From Muricea muricata (taxonomy: Eukaryota; Cnidaria; Anthozoa; Malacalcyonacea; Plexauridae): a DNA stretch of 64,000 nucleotides. Positions 24,701 through 35,202 of the stretch are shown piece by piece. Each line of letters begins with the position of its first letter. Within the stretch, counting starts at the first letter, position 1. A model generated the notes under the pieces. The model did no database searches. It was given only the letters and a program-made list of their open reading frames with translations, and was not told the DNA's origin. Made by a program: the position numbers and the translations under genes. The stretch covers positions 5,443,330 through 5,507,329 of the forward strand of contig OY979728.1 in NCBI GenBank assembly GCA_963855995.1. Reading direction: 5' to 3'.

Positions 24701-27700
24701 AAAAATTAATACATCTTATAAGCCACATTGACTGTTTCTCGCGACAGATCAGTGATCACAGGTGAAAATACGCGATACCGAACTGTTATTTTCATTTGAT
24801 TCGTATTAGCTCAATTTTTCTTTAAAGTGCTCATGAAACGAAATTTGGTCTAACATTTTGTTCCTTGCATTTCAACGATCACTTAAATTGACAATATAAC
24901 TTCTTTGGTAAAATTTTTGTAACTCTCTTCCTTGTCAAGATATTCAAATTTATTCAATATACAAATAACACAACCACTGACGTCATCCTGCGTAATGAGT
25001 GTCTATTAGATTGCTTATTTTGCAACATACAATAATGTAAAAAAACTAAAACTACACTTGCATATGAGTATGCGAGGATTAACATTCAGTCTTGGGAATG
25101 TATGTGCGATATTTTGACTACTTTTCAAATCAATGAAGATTTTCAAAAAGTCATTATGCATAATGACGTCACTGGTTAAGTTATTATCATATCAAATAAA
25201 ATTGAATATCTCGACAAGTAAGACAGTTGAAAAAATTCTATCAAAGAAGTTATATTGTCATTTTAAGTGATCTTCCCAACGTAATCTTAAAATAGGTGGA
25301 GAAAATTTCGTTTACTATGCACTTTAAATTTCACAAAAATAATGAAAATTGAATGCAAAAATCCAGGTTTTTCAGACTGAGAAAGAATGATTTCTGTAGA
25401 TTAAATAATAAACGCGTCAGAGTACCGCAAAGTGCGATTGCCTTTTTTGGATACACCCTGCAATGCTGTCCCTGCTGATCAGTTACTAAATTTCTTATCC
25501 TTACTTTACAAACTAAAATGTTTGGGTTTAATTACAGAAACTGGAGCAAATTTTGGGTGCAACAGTGGGATCACAAGTATGGAAATTGTTTTACGTTTAA
25601 TGGCGGGTCAGACGAGGATGGACAACCACTGCGTATCTTAAAAGCAACAAAAGCAGGTCCAACAAACGGTAGAAGGAAATATATATCCTAAAATATCTTG
25701 TGTTACAAAATCAGAATCAGCGCCGTTCTTTGTGAGACTGCCTTGAGACGAGGCATCGATCTCGGCACAAATTAAGCATGCACAAACCCGTTTTTGCTCA
25801 AAATATGTGACGTCTGCGCGAAGTTTAGAAAGCCTTTCTCTTTGAACAGCAATACACCACCTGACACACTTTCCATTCACCAAGTCAAGATTACTTTTAA
25901 TTAAGCATTCTTAATTTGCTATAAAAGAAGCAACCAGCCCGTCCTCCGGATATTGAAGTTTTCATTTTGTTCTGTTTATTCTACGTTTTAAGTCCAATAA
26001 AAATAGCTACTTACACTGAGGTCTTCACGAAATCGAGAGCGATTTCAGATTTTTCTACTTTTTATACACTGTTACACTCTATATATTCAGAGGGGGGTTA
26101 TGTCTAGATCTCTCATGCCAATCCTTCAATCGCCGGTCCTGATTCACTGGATATTATATTTTAGGGCCAGTTGCATGAAGCGATTGCAGCCATGTCGCTT
26201 CAAGTGTGTAATCTTGCATTTAGAAACAAATCACTAAATGATGCCATTTCAAATCCGACTTCCTATAAAAAATATAAAACTTCATCTGCTATCGGTATAC
26301 ATATGTTCAAAGACGGCAGTAAAAATTACTTTGCACGGCATTTGCCGTAAATTGTTACATCGAATCATCGATTGTCAGCAATTTAGCAAAAATTTGTTTT
26401 GCACAGCCACAAGTTTTATGTCATCAGTCATAACTAAAGAGAAAAAAGCACAAATAGGAAGGGGCCTAAAAACGTATGTTATCAGCGACTATTTTTTCTT
26501 TTTCTTTTTGCAAAATTTAAAAATATCCAGTTAAATAAGGACTACTATGTTTTGTTTTCTGTTTTTCACATATAATATTTATAGAGGCCAAATGAGACGC
26601 TTTCTTAAAGGATTACTGTCACACAATGGTATTTCAGGCTTTTTTTACATTCTGGTTTATTTTGTCGAATAAAATAAAATACCTGGTTTGCTTCAATACC
26701 ATTACAAATCAGGTAAAATATCAAAGAAGCGTAAATAATTGCTTATAAGACGGATTGTAAAAATACTTTATGCTGTCCCAGACAAATTGAGTCCCAGACA
26801 GATTGAAATGTGTTATTAAGGCACCCGACATCAATGAGACAGCATAGGCTGGTTGGTCGCTAGATGGACACTCAACTTGTAAAAAAATCACTGCTGAATT
26901 GTCTCGCAGTGATGGAGGTTTTTATTCTTAAGGTCTTGTACTGGACATCAATGTGGAACAGGAAAATTACATAGGACCACTCACGGAGCATGCGGGTATT
27001 CAAGTACTGCTGCACGGGCAGGGGTCCATGATATTCCCCTTTGAAGAGGGCTTTAGTGTACCTCCTGGGATTTCAACATCAGTTGGAATAAAAAGGGTGA
27101 GAGTACATAAATATAAAGTAAAGTAAAATAGAGAGTATATATAGTATATATAAATATATATATAAATATAAATAGAATAAATAATAATGATACAAACCTT
27201 TATGAATACAATTATTTGTTTTTCTATGCAACTATTCGGATAATAATTGATATTTAAAAAAAATTTTTTTTGCTGCCATTTCGGACTAATTCCTAACAAA
27301 TGGTTTATTTTATATCAGTTTCTTTTTTTAAAAGTATTTGCTAACCTGTAAAATATGGTTGGAGATATTTTTCGCGTTTTTTTTAATTAAATCTTTTTCA
27401 AACGCTAAAAGTTTCATTTTTATTGCAAAAAATTATGAAACAGACTGCAGTGACCCGTTTTTGAGGTATTTTGTACGATTGAACATTTGGCTCTGTCTAT
27501 GTGTCATTGAGCACTCTTTTGTGTTTCGCAAACCAAAACTAACTTTTCTCTATAATATAATAATGATATGGCCTAGACTACTCGTGATATTTTGTATTTT
27601 TTTTGCAGGCAATGTTTTCCAGGCTGGACAGGTCCAACAAAAGTTGCCTTAAAATAGACAAACTGTCGGCTATCAACATTTATCGACGGCATAAAAATAT

Positions 27701-30700
27701 CACGGTTTATTCACAACTGGTAACTGTATCACTATAGAATGATTTCGTTAAACAAATTATTTAAAAAATGAACTTCGGAATTAGATTTGTATTTCATTCG
27801 TCGCAATAAAACTCACCAGCTTGCTACAAACGCATGCCTTAAATTTACATTGTAAATTGACAAGACATGTTCTGAAATCATATGTGAGCGAATAGTGTAA
27901 ACTGCGAAAAAATCATATTCATTTACATATTTATTTAACCAAAACGCGTTCGCAGACAATATCACCCTTGGCTAGTCTTACATGCATAATCATAGTCTTA
28001 CAATATTCTCTTCCGTCTTACAGGTAAGGTATTTTTTAAACACAAACGATTTCTAATGTTTCACTAGGCGTGTCTCAAATCATGTCTTGGCCTGAGTCAA
28101 AGAATAAGATGCAAGTGTTCCGAAACGCCGTTCCCTTCTGATGGAACACCCTGTGACCCCTTTGATAGGGATACAAGTAAGTTACTTCATATCAAGTTGA
28201 TGTTTTGAACCAAATACATATAACGGAAGAAAGTGATAAGAAATATTTCTATCCTGTATTGATACTTTCGGTTAAGACTCTTCCTTAATATATCAAGTAG
28301 CTATCACTCAGTCGATAAGCGACCGTAGGTTCTAAACGTCAGAGAGAACAGTAATTTAGATGTAGACGTACATGATATAAAGCTGTTACACATGCAGTTT
28401 ACAATGGGGTTCAAAAGTATACAAAATTCGCGATGAAGTCTTAAAATGTGCGATTAGTGTATAGGTATTTTGTTAAACGATGTGTTAATCTGAGCCCACA
28501 TGGCAATTATGGTGGTATCACGGACAAGCATGTTCAGTTTTCTTCGAACGGTATCAGGCATCTAACGGTCATTTTGAGATGCACCGAAAAACGTTTTTGA
28601 TGACCCTTTTTCAACACATTTTTACCTACCAATTAAGTTATAAGATTAAACAGTAATTGGTCCTTAAGGCTGTTGTGGTTACCCAACTATCAGTGTGTTG
28701 TGTTTGTCTGTGTTAATTGCCTAGTAACGTTACTGTAAATGATAGAAAAGCAATTAAATTAAATTAAGTACTTTTAAGCAAAATTTCTTGCGCAACACTT
28801 GTAGCACTTGTACTGGAGCACTTGTACTCAAGGGTCTGTGCGCAGACTATATTTAACTCGCTCGTCTTGTTGTGCAAGACAATCTACTTTAATTAGTCGT
28901 CGGGACTGGCTCTGAACAGTAGGCGTTGATGATTTGATTTACTGGTATTTGGTTTATAGGGAAATGTTTGAGGGACGTGAAATATCTCTTTACGGGCGAA
29001 AAGTTGAAGTGCCTTGAAAGTTGTACACAACCTTGCAAGTAAGTTCAGTTTACGTCATTATTGATAAATTAATTGGCAACTCTGGGAAATTTGCCAGACG
29101 CCATATTGTTCCACGGAAAACAGTCTCCTGCGATTGATAGTTGGTCACAAAAATATTTCCTAGTTTTCCTAGACTGGGAAAAATAATATAACATTTAGGG
29201 ACGCGGAAAGCTAAACAAAATAATTTGAGGACTATAACTGTCTGCATTCATTAGTTTTAAATACTTTTATTTTTAAATCCAAGTAATTTATCTTATTTTT
29301 TGACAATTCAATCATTACTAAAGTTGACTCACTTGATTGGACAGTAACCTGGGCTTGCATATTTAACTATATGTAAGCTTCGTCCAGTTTTCTATACTAA
29401 AAGCTTTGAGAAAGCTGAATGCTACGTTAAACCTTTTATTGCTACTTATTTAATATCTGCTGTTATTATATACAGAGAAGACGTGATTCGTAAAACAATT
29501 AGTTTCTCAGAATGGCCATCCAAGGCTTACAAGGTATGCGATAAGTATAGCATTTACTATAATATAGTCATCCACCGTATATTAGCTATTCTGCAAGTTG
29601 ATTGCAATTGGTTGAAATACTCGCCGTATACGGCGAGGAGGAAAAACAAGATGATGGCTGCACAAAAGCAACAAGGGTTTTTTGAGCAAGAAAAAGGGAA
29701 ATTTTTCTGTTTGAAAAGCATTGAAAAAAAACAAAAAATACCTTCAGATATCTTTACAGGTTAACAAATACAAAAACAGACACTTGGTTAAAATAAACTA
29801 TTTCACAGGAATTAGTGCCAAAATGACAGCGAAAAAAACTTATGGAATAGTTTTAAAGAAAAACAAATAAATTCCACTCACAAAGATTTTAAAAAAGTTT
29901 ATACATATATAGTATCTGATTGTATCTGATACATTTTTGTAAGCAATTCTGCTAATAAACTTTTAATTTTATCTCTCTTTTAAAACACAGAACAGTACAA
30001 AAACACACTAAATTTTTGTGAAACGTTTTGACGCGGATTGTGTTTAAATAAATGCTGTGATTTTGCAGAATTACCTGCTATAGGACTATATTATAACGAA
30101 AGTATATGCTATCAGCTCATATTTACGACTCGAGCTCATGGTATGATTGTTGGATATACCTAAACACATCATATCCCCCCCCCTGAAAACGACAGTGCAA
30201 TTTCTCTAGCTCTCTTTCTTCTCGACATATTCAACTTTCGATATGTGAATTGCACAACTTATGACGGCACTGTGTATAATGAGTATTTTTGAGAACCCTA
30301 ATTTTGTTGCACATGACAATGAGAAGCAACTAAAACTGTGCTGTACGTTTGTTGAATATGATTAACTGCACCTTTGTAGAATTTATCGCATAGAGAATCT
30401 TTGATCTGCGTAAAGCCGAAATGGTAGTTGCTACATTTCCTATGCATGCGGAATTTAGTAGACAAAGCGAATAAGGAAAATACGGGATTTAAATTCCCTA
30501 TGAGAACAATAGAAAACGAGGCAATCATGATATTACAGTCAAAAGTTTTTGATCACGCTTATTTTACTTTGTTTTTTGGCATAATTTAGGTTGCATCCCG
30601 CCGCTATTGCGCATGTCAGTTTTTAAACAATTAGCGATCATGTCTACAATTGAGAGCTTCAATACAGGAATAAAATGCAGTTTCCAAATCCAGAGAAATA

Positions 30701-33700
30701 AGAAGTGTCACCTCTTCATTTCACGAATAACCAATGTTAAAAAATGCTACTATTTTGTCCCATAATTTTTAACTGTATGGTTGCAACGTATAATGCAAAA
30801 TGTAAAAAAATCCTCGCATAAAAGATACATAAGATGGAGGACGACATTGGGCGCCGCTGCGACAGACACCTGCAGGAAACCAAAAAGTTACAGATTCACC
30901 AGATAAATCGTTCTGGATGCAAGAGCAAGGAGATAGCCGCTGCTTTGAAAGTCAGTATACGGGCCATCCAACGTGTCAAAGTCCCGCCATCAGTGAAGAC
31001 CGCGGTAAAAGTTAAAAAAAGGCTAGATGGGCCCGGATAGCCGAATCACAAAGAGCTGTTGCTCGAACGCTGGTTTAAAGGGCTGATTATAAGATCCCGC
31101 TTACCCGGGATTACATGAAGCGTAACATGATTTTGAGGTATTGAAATAACTTCATAGTTAACGTTTACGTTGTAAAAAATGTTTAATCCTTGATTGCTTG
31201 AGATTTTCGTTTTGCCGAAATATGAAGTAAAAAAAATGGTGTATTTCCCATTAATTTTTGTTAAATCTATCTTTGTATTGATCTATGTATGCTGAAAGCA
31301 TTCGAACTTTGGTCGTTTCGTTTCATAAAATGACATTTTTCAATACCTCAAGATCATTTTACGCTTCACTTAATCTCGGGTAAGCGGGACCATATAATCA
31401 GCCGCTAAGAAGGGTATAGTGACGCTGAGGCGGCAAAAAGGACCAACATGTCAAAAGCTGCGTGGCCCACACGAAAAAAAGTTTTGTGAAGACTGGCAGT
31501 GATAGAAACAGAAAATGCCCTGGTCGTACCCGCCTTTCAACAAACATTAAAACCGCTTTCTTGAACGAAGAGGGAAAATCCCATCGAAAATTTGTGTTAA
31601 GAGTTAAAAACATGAATTTCATGCGCCCGGCCTCGACCAACCAATAAAGCTGCGTTGTTCAAAGTGTTAAAACGTGAATAGAAGGCACTACTCGGCAATC
31701 TTTAAAAAGAACTGGTGCATTCAATGTCTCGACGTATCATAACCGTAATAAAAGCAGTAGCGTAGTCAGCCCGACGATTTAATCCCGCTATGCAAATATA
31801 CGTTCATTGACTATGAAAACGACGAATTTCTAAAGAAATGAATGATGATAATATCTTGAAAATAACTTGAAATTTGCATAGCGGAACTGAATTTTCGGGC
31901 TGGCATATCATTATATTAAATATAGTTTAGTATATTATTGTGAGTAAATATCCTTGTAATGAATATAGTTGGAACGATTATATAAAACGTTTTGGACGTT
32001 CTTCAAAACATGTATTCCTGAATGAATTGAACAAATCGTATCGTGTATTTTTTAGATCGGTTCTTCGCGAAATGAACTGAAGGGGTGACATTTCGTTTTA
32101 GCCTGTTTTTTTTTTCTTGTATTTCCGTGCGTTTAAAACTGCATTTTATTCCTGTATTGAAGCTCTTAATTGTAAACTGAAATGAGCAAAAACGGCGGAG
32201 TGTAACCTAAATTCAGCTCAAAAGAACATAAAATAAGCGTGATGAAAAATTGAATATGGTACGGCATTCCCGCGCTTTCTTGTGTTTGTCGCCCTAGTGC
32301 TTTTACTAGGCTCCTTCGCTGGTTGGACTAAGTCATACCGTCAGTATTCTATACATTTCGACCGGAGAGTGTGAAGTATAATTGACACGTGCGTTGTTCA
32401 CATTCCCTGTTATTCATCATTCACACTGAAACAGTTGTTTGTGTTTAGTAGTGAACACAAAAAAGTGAATTTTTGAAAACTGAATAAGCAAGTAGCTTTT
32501 CATACGTCAACAAAATTTAATGATAATACTTACATGAGGTAAATCTTAACACTTACAGCTAAATAATATCTAACAATCCATAACTACCATCGTAAATCAG
32601 AAATTCCACCCTTGCCAAATATTTCTGGTATTAATTGTTTGATTATGACAGTCGTTCTTAATAATTTATCCGCTCGGCATGCATATGTAGACTGACTCTG
32701 ATTTCATTTCATTCATATAGAAACACCTTTCCTCGCAAGGGCATCAGCATAGGTAATAGGCATTGATAATTTTTTAGTATTGAAGCATCAAATTTCACAA
32801 GTTTGCATTTTTTTAGTGACAGCAATGATTTGCAGTTGAGCGTATTTTTCAATGAGTTGTACTATGAAAGAATTGAAGAAAATTTTTCTTACGGGGTAAG
32901 AATTTTTTGCACCACTACTAGTACTACTATGCCGGGGGCAATTTCGATTAAGTAACGTTAATGCTTGTAAAAATTTAGACAATTAAAAATACTCACTCGC
33001 CATTGTAAATACCCGCACAAATCAACCACTAAATTACTATAATAGCTTAAACTTGTGTTGTGTGTGGGCCGTCGGGAAGCATTTTGGGTTAGAGTTTCGT
33101 AACTCACTTGCCATTGTAAATACCAGCACAAATCAACCACTTAATTACTGTAGCTTAAACTTGTGTTGTGTGTGGGCCGTCGGGAAGCATTTTGGGTTAG
33201 AGTTTCGTAACTCACTTGCCATTGTAAATACCAGCACAAATCAACCACTTAATTACTGTAGCTTAAACTTGTGTTGTGTGTGGGCCGTCGGGAAGTATTT
33301 TGGGTTAGAGTTTCGTATTTCTTGACGAAGAGTAACTTAAACCGTCACATACTGTCATAAGGAGAGGGGAAGTCAAAAGCTGGAAAAGATCGTAACACAT
33401 TTTGTGAAAAGCCCATAAGACATATACGATTACGCTTTATCCTGCACAAACCCATATTACCCCTGCGATATCATTTATTAAATTTAACGATGGCCCGGTA
33501 TGTCGTCAGACTGAGCAACGCTTGATTAATACTTGATATGCCCATTTTTGCAAAATTTAGTCTATGTATATTTGTGTCAAGAAAATAGTGATCAAAATGT
33601 CGGGCGTTAATTCGAGCAAGATTCTAAACGACGCTACTGCGTGTGATTATTTAAATAATTATTTCATAGGATTAAAGAATATTTAATGATGTTTATAGAC

Positions 33701-33866
33701 CATCAACCTACTGGCTGATATTGGAGGACAGTTGGGTTTATGGATCGGAATCTCTGTGATAACAGTTTTTGAACTGATGGAATTAATTGTGATGTTCATC
33801 ACTTTTTGTATGAAAAAAATGAACACCGGGAGTAAATTCCAGGATGGGCGCGTTCACGGCTTGTAA
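21472..33866 (+). CDS. DEG/ENaC (acid-sensing/degenerin-type) sodium channel
   Basis: Twelve coding exons give 542 residues with all phases consistent: 21472-21741, 22864-22969, 23615-23936, 25538-25668, 26933-27096, 27609-27719, 28068-28176, 28960-29038, 29476-29533, 32721-32752, 32817-32895, 33699-33866. The family forms trimeric, amiloride-sensitive cation channels in the plasma membrane, gated by protons, peptides or force. Seen here: His-Gly gating motif in TTAHGIGRL (res 33-41), TM1 ~49-72, FPAVTICN (94-101), YGNCFTFN (247-254), AGIQVLLH, the cysteine-rich ACLKSCLG / CKCSETPFPSDGTPC block, CLESCTQPC before ISFSEWPSKAY (~439-449), LLADIGGQLGLW, and TM2 ~499-524 with the G-x-S selectivity motif (GIS, 504-506). 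The start is the first ATG before the conserved N-terminus; a 5' UTR exon may begin after CTTTACAG near 21417. The cytoplasmic tail is very short (~18 residues). The gating stimulus cannot be told from sequence. Confidence 0.94.
22347..22496 (+). pseudogene. N-terminal piece of a Crypton-type recombinase
   Basis: A 49-codon frame starts MTRFAELSECEF and continues VLEEKDAENTKKAT then NIFRGYLQEKGL. This resembles the N-terminal core-binding region of DUF3504/Crypton-derived tyrosine recombinases (x-F-x-E-L-x(n)-KDSxNTK-x(6)-FRxYLxEK). The catalytic domain is absent and the frame stops at once after the match. It sits in intron 1 of the channel gene. Confidence 0.5.
22613..22760. repeat. Hairpin MITE in channel intron 1
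   Basis: Two ~68-bp arms (GCAAAATATCGTGATTTAT ... and its complement) surround a CTGCCTTCGGCATCGG loop. The arms read CAATTATT at the ends. The structure would fold into a long stable hairpin. Non-coding. Confidence 0.75.
23615..23936 (+). CDS. Channel exon 3: acidic finger insertion
   Basis: Residues ~126-233. The first part, 127-148, is Ser/Thr-rich. Residues 149-184 are almost entirely Asp, Glu, Tyr and Asn (SDDDYYDDDRYNDY, then EEEEEEF). After this the family fold resumes at PEVRLRIQIDRL and GHQFNTLINVCSWKG. The acceptor CGCCCAG|AC and donor GG|GTATGT are good. The insert sits where the variable finger domain lies in ASIC structures. Confidence 0.9.
23991..24287. mobile_element. Foldback MITE in channel intron 3
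   Basis: Inverted ends of ~40 bp: GATAAAATACAAAACAATAG with ACTCCGAAGATCGATAACA on the left, and the complement at 24246-24287. Near the left inside lies ACGTTTCGACTAAACTATAG followed by TCATCATCAGGAA, a self-complementary word type often seen near Penelope-like element ends; that link is only a suggestion. No protein coding. Confidence 0.7.
24821..25328. mobile_element. Foldback MITE with long arms
   Basis: Arms of ~175 bp: TTTAAAGTGCTCATGAAACG... at 24821-24995 and the complement at about 25150-25328 (ATGACGTCA and GAATATCTCGACAAG match TGACGTCAT and CTTGTCAAGATATTC). The ~150-bp centre is unrelated. It lies in channel intron 3. Confidence 0.75.
27110..27195. repeat. AT-rich simple repeat
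   Basis: A run of TATATA and AAATA words in channel intron 5, just after the exon 5 donor (AGG|GTGAGA). Low-complexity; no coding meaning. Confidence 0.7.
31082..31403. mobile_element. MITE nested in the transposase remnant
   Basis: Inverted ends of 60 bp or more: GGCTGATTATAAGATCCCGC with TTACCCGGGATTA on the left, and the complement ending ATATAATCAGCC on the right. It splits a frame that otherwise reads RWFK ... KGYSDAEAAK. Target duplication is not clear, so the superfamily is left open. Confidence 0.75.
31754..31915. mobile_element. MITE, family A copy 3
   Basis: Left end GCAGTAGCGTAGTCAGCCCG, with ATCCCGCTATGCAAAT inside; right end ATTTGCATAGCGG then CGGGCTGGC. It shares the CCCGCTATGCAAAT subterminal word with the copy at 42940-43094. 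Confidence 0.7.
32721..32895 (+). CDS. Channel exons 10 and 11
   Basis: Exon 10 (32721-32752) is only 32 bp (KHLSSQGHQH plus two bases), accepted because TTCATATAG| and AG|GTAATA bound it and the phase 0-to-2 step exactly joins exons 9 and 11. Exon 11 (32817-32895) gives NDLQLSVFFNELYYERIEEN, the conserved strand leading into TM2. Confidence 0.8.
33001..33317. repeat. 108-bp tandem repeat, ~2.9 copies
   Basis: The unit contains CTTGTGTTGTGTGTGGGCCG followed by TCGGGAAGCATTTTGGG and recurs at 33051, 33159 and 33267. Copies 2 and 3 are nearly identical. The period is divisible by three, so an apparent 90-codon frame appears, but it lies in the intron before channel exon 12. Not CRISPR-like: there are no unique spacers. 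Confidence 0.9.
33699..33866 (+). CDS. Channel exon 12: TM2 and C-terminus
   Basis: Acceptor TTTATAG|ACC. TINLLADIGGQLGLW leads into GISVITVFELMELIVMF, the pore-lining helix with G-x-S filter and the usual acidic residues (FE-LME). It ends with MKKMNTGSKFQDGRVHGL and TAA. The cytosolic tail lacks PY or obvious trafficking motifs. Confidence 0.93.
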   Translation, partial: TINLLADIGGQLGLWIGISVITVFELMELIVMFITFCMKKMNTGSKFQDGRVHGL

Positions 33867-34313
33867 TTTTTTTTGGAAAATGGAGGTAAACAGTCTTTTG
33901 AAATCCTGATCTTCGTGTTTATGATATGAAATTTTGTTTTTTATGGACTATATTTTTTTGGCTTAATAGAAGCAGTTAACGGCATTTTTATTTTTTTACT
34001 GACTGCTGCTACCAAACTGTTCCGTTTACAAGTTTGTTCCTGGATCACAAATTGTGCTTATATTACGTCATTGTAGCAGAAAGCTTTTACCTAAACTGAG
34101 ACGAATATTTTATGCAATATTTCAATGCTCTTGAATCGCATTTTCACTAAATAATCTTATTTTGTTTCTATAGGCTTATTTACTGGAATGACCCGTAAAT
34201 GATCTACTTCGTTTATCGTAATTTTTTAAATTACATGCAGCAAGACGGAAAGAGAGCGCAGGAGGGCATCCCCTTCACTTTTTTCAAGCAAAAGCGTCTT
34301 TTCATGGAAAACA

Positions 34314-34352
34314 ATAAAGTTGGTCTAAAAGACAGTGTTCTTTGAGAATAAA
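34314..34352 (+). other. Candidate polyadenylation signals of the channel gene
   Basis: AATAAA at 34314-34319 and again at 34347-34352, ~450-490 bp past the stop codon. No other coding sequence intervenes. Either could define the transcript end before the convergent ADAM gene. Confidence 0.45.
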
Positions 34353-35049
34353 CTGATATTATAGCTGACTTAAAAATTGAAGAACTTTTTTGTATGCCCA
34401 CTTAATAGAACCGTGCTAGTATACTGTTGCATATGCTGTCATTTGATTGGTTGCTCTACTCGTTATCTACTCCTCAATACATATAGCAAGTACAAAAAAG
34501 TAGCATTTTTTAGCAAATTTTTTATTCAAAGACAATTTTTAATACTTTCCCAACAAAATGATTTAAAATACGCGATTATTTATCCCAGATGCTGCTAAAA
34601 CAATTAAATATATCACTCTGAATTTCTGTGCGGTGATAGTTGAATCTGGCTTCGCCTTCATCCTGTAGCACGGCATACCAAACAAGCTCAGTCACTAAGC
34701 TATTTATTGTATGGCAAAATAAAAATAGAACTTGTTTACAAAAATTCAACATTTTGAATGAAGCCAGTAAATGGTTGGTAATTTCATTTCAAAGAAGAAA
34801 GTGCCTTTTGTCAAATTTGGTGTTTAGTTAACTACAGCCCTCCTGAAAAAATGAAGTAAAGAATAAACTTACGTATTATAATACAAAAACGTTTTTAGTT
34901 TTGTAGCTTAAACATGATTTACTTTTGAAATGCTACGCATATGTCGGAAGCATTTGTATGACTATAAACATTTCGCTAATATACAGTATTGGGGCAAGGT
35001 TATTGTTTTTATAAATATCTGCATGACAAAAACAAATCACACGCACTGT

Positions 35050-35192
35050 CGTACTCCCTGCAACCGCGCGAAATTCTCTCTCACAGAGGTCTGGAAGTAG
35101 TCAAAGTGCCCTTATAAATCCGCCACTTTGTGTAGACAAATTTTTTACTGAGAAAAGACAGGAGTGCGCATTCTATATCTACAATTTCTATG
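35050..35192. repeat. Dispersed repeat in the ADAM 3' UTR
   Basis: A ~143-bp unit (CGCGCGAAATTCTCT, CCCTTATAAATCCGCCA, TTTTTACTGAGAAAAGA) has a second copy in the same orientation at 56987-57139. It begins 11 bp beyond the ADAM stop codon, so the 3' UTR is largely repeat-derived. Confidence 0.8.
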
Positions 35193-35202
35193 AAGTATAC
35201 TA

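Larger units (their letters stand above)
30546..32250. mobile_element. Decayed DNA transposon with ~200-bp inverted ends
   Basis: 30550-30740 and 32060-32245 are inverted copies; both contain ATCACGCTTATTTTA and, inside, GAGCTTCAATACAGGAATAA. The interior at 30834-31040 and 31400-31660 carries a helix-turn-helix-like frame (IHQINRSGCKSKEIAAAL) and then KGYSDAEAAKRTNMS after a break. The HTH suggests a cut-and-paste transposase N-terminus, but no DDE catalytic region is visible. Two younger elements are nested: 31082-31403 and 31754-31915. All lie in the 3.2-kb intron between channel exons 9 and 10. Confidence 0.7.

Noticed and set aside
25638-25883. Cysteine-rich minus-strand frame
   Set aside because: It overlaps channel exon 4 antisense and has no family match.
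33053-33325. A 90-codon frame with three identical cysteine-bearing repeats
   Set aside because: It arises from the 108-bp tandem repeat whose period is a multiple of three, and it lies in an intron.
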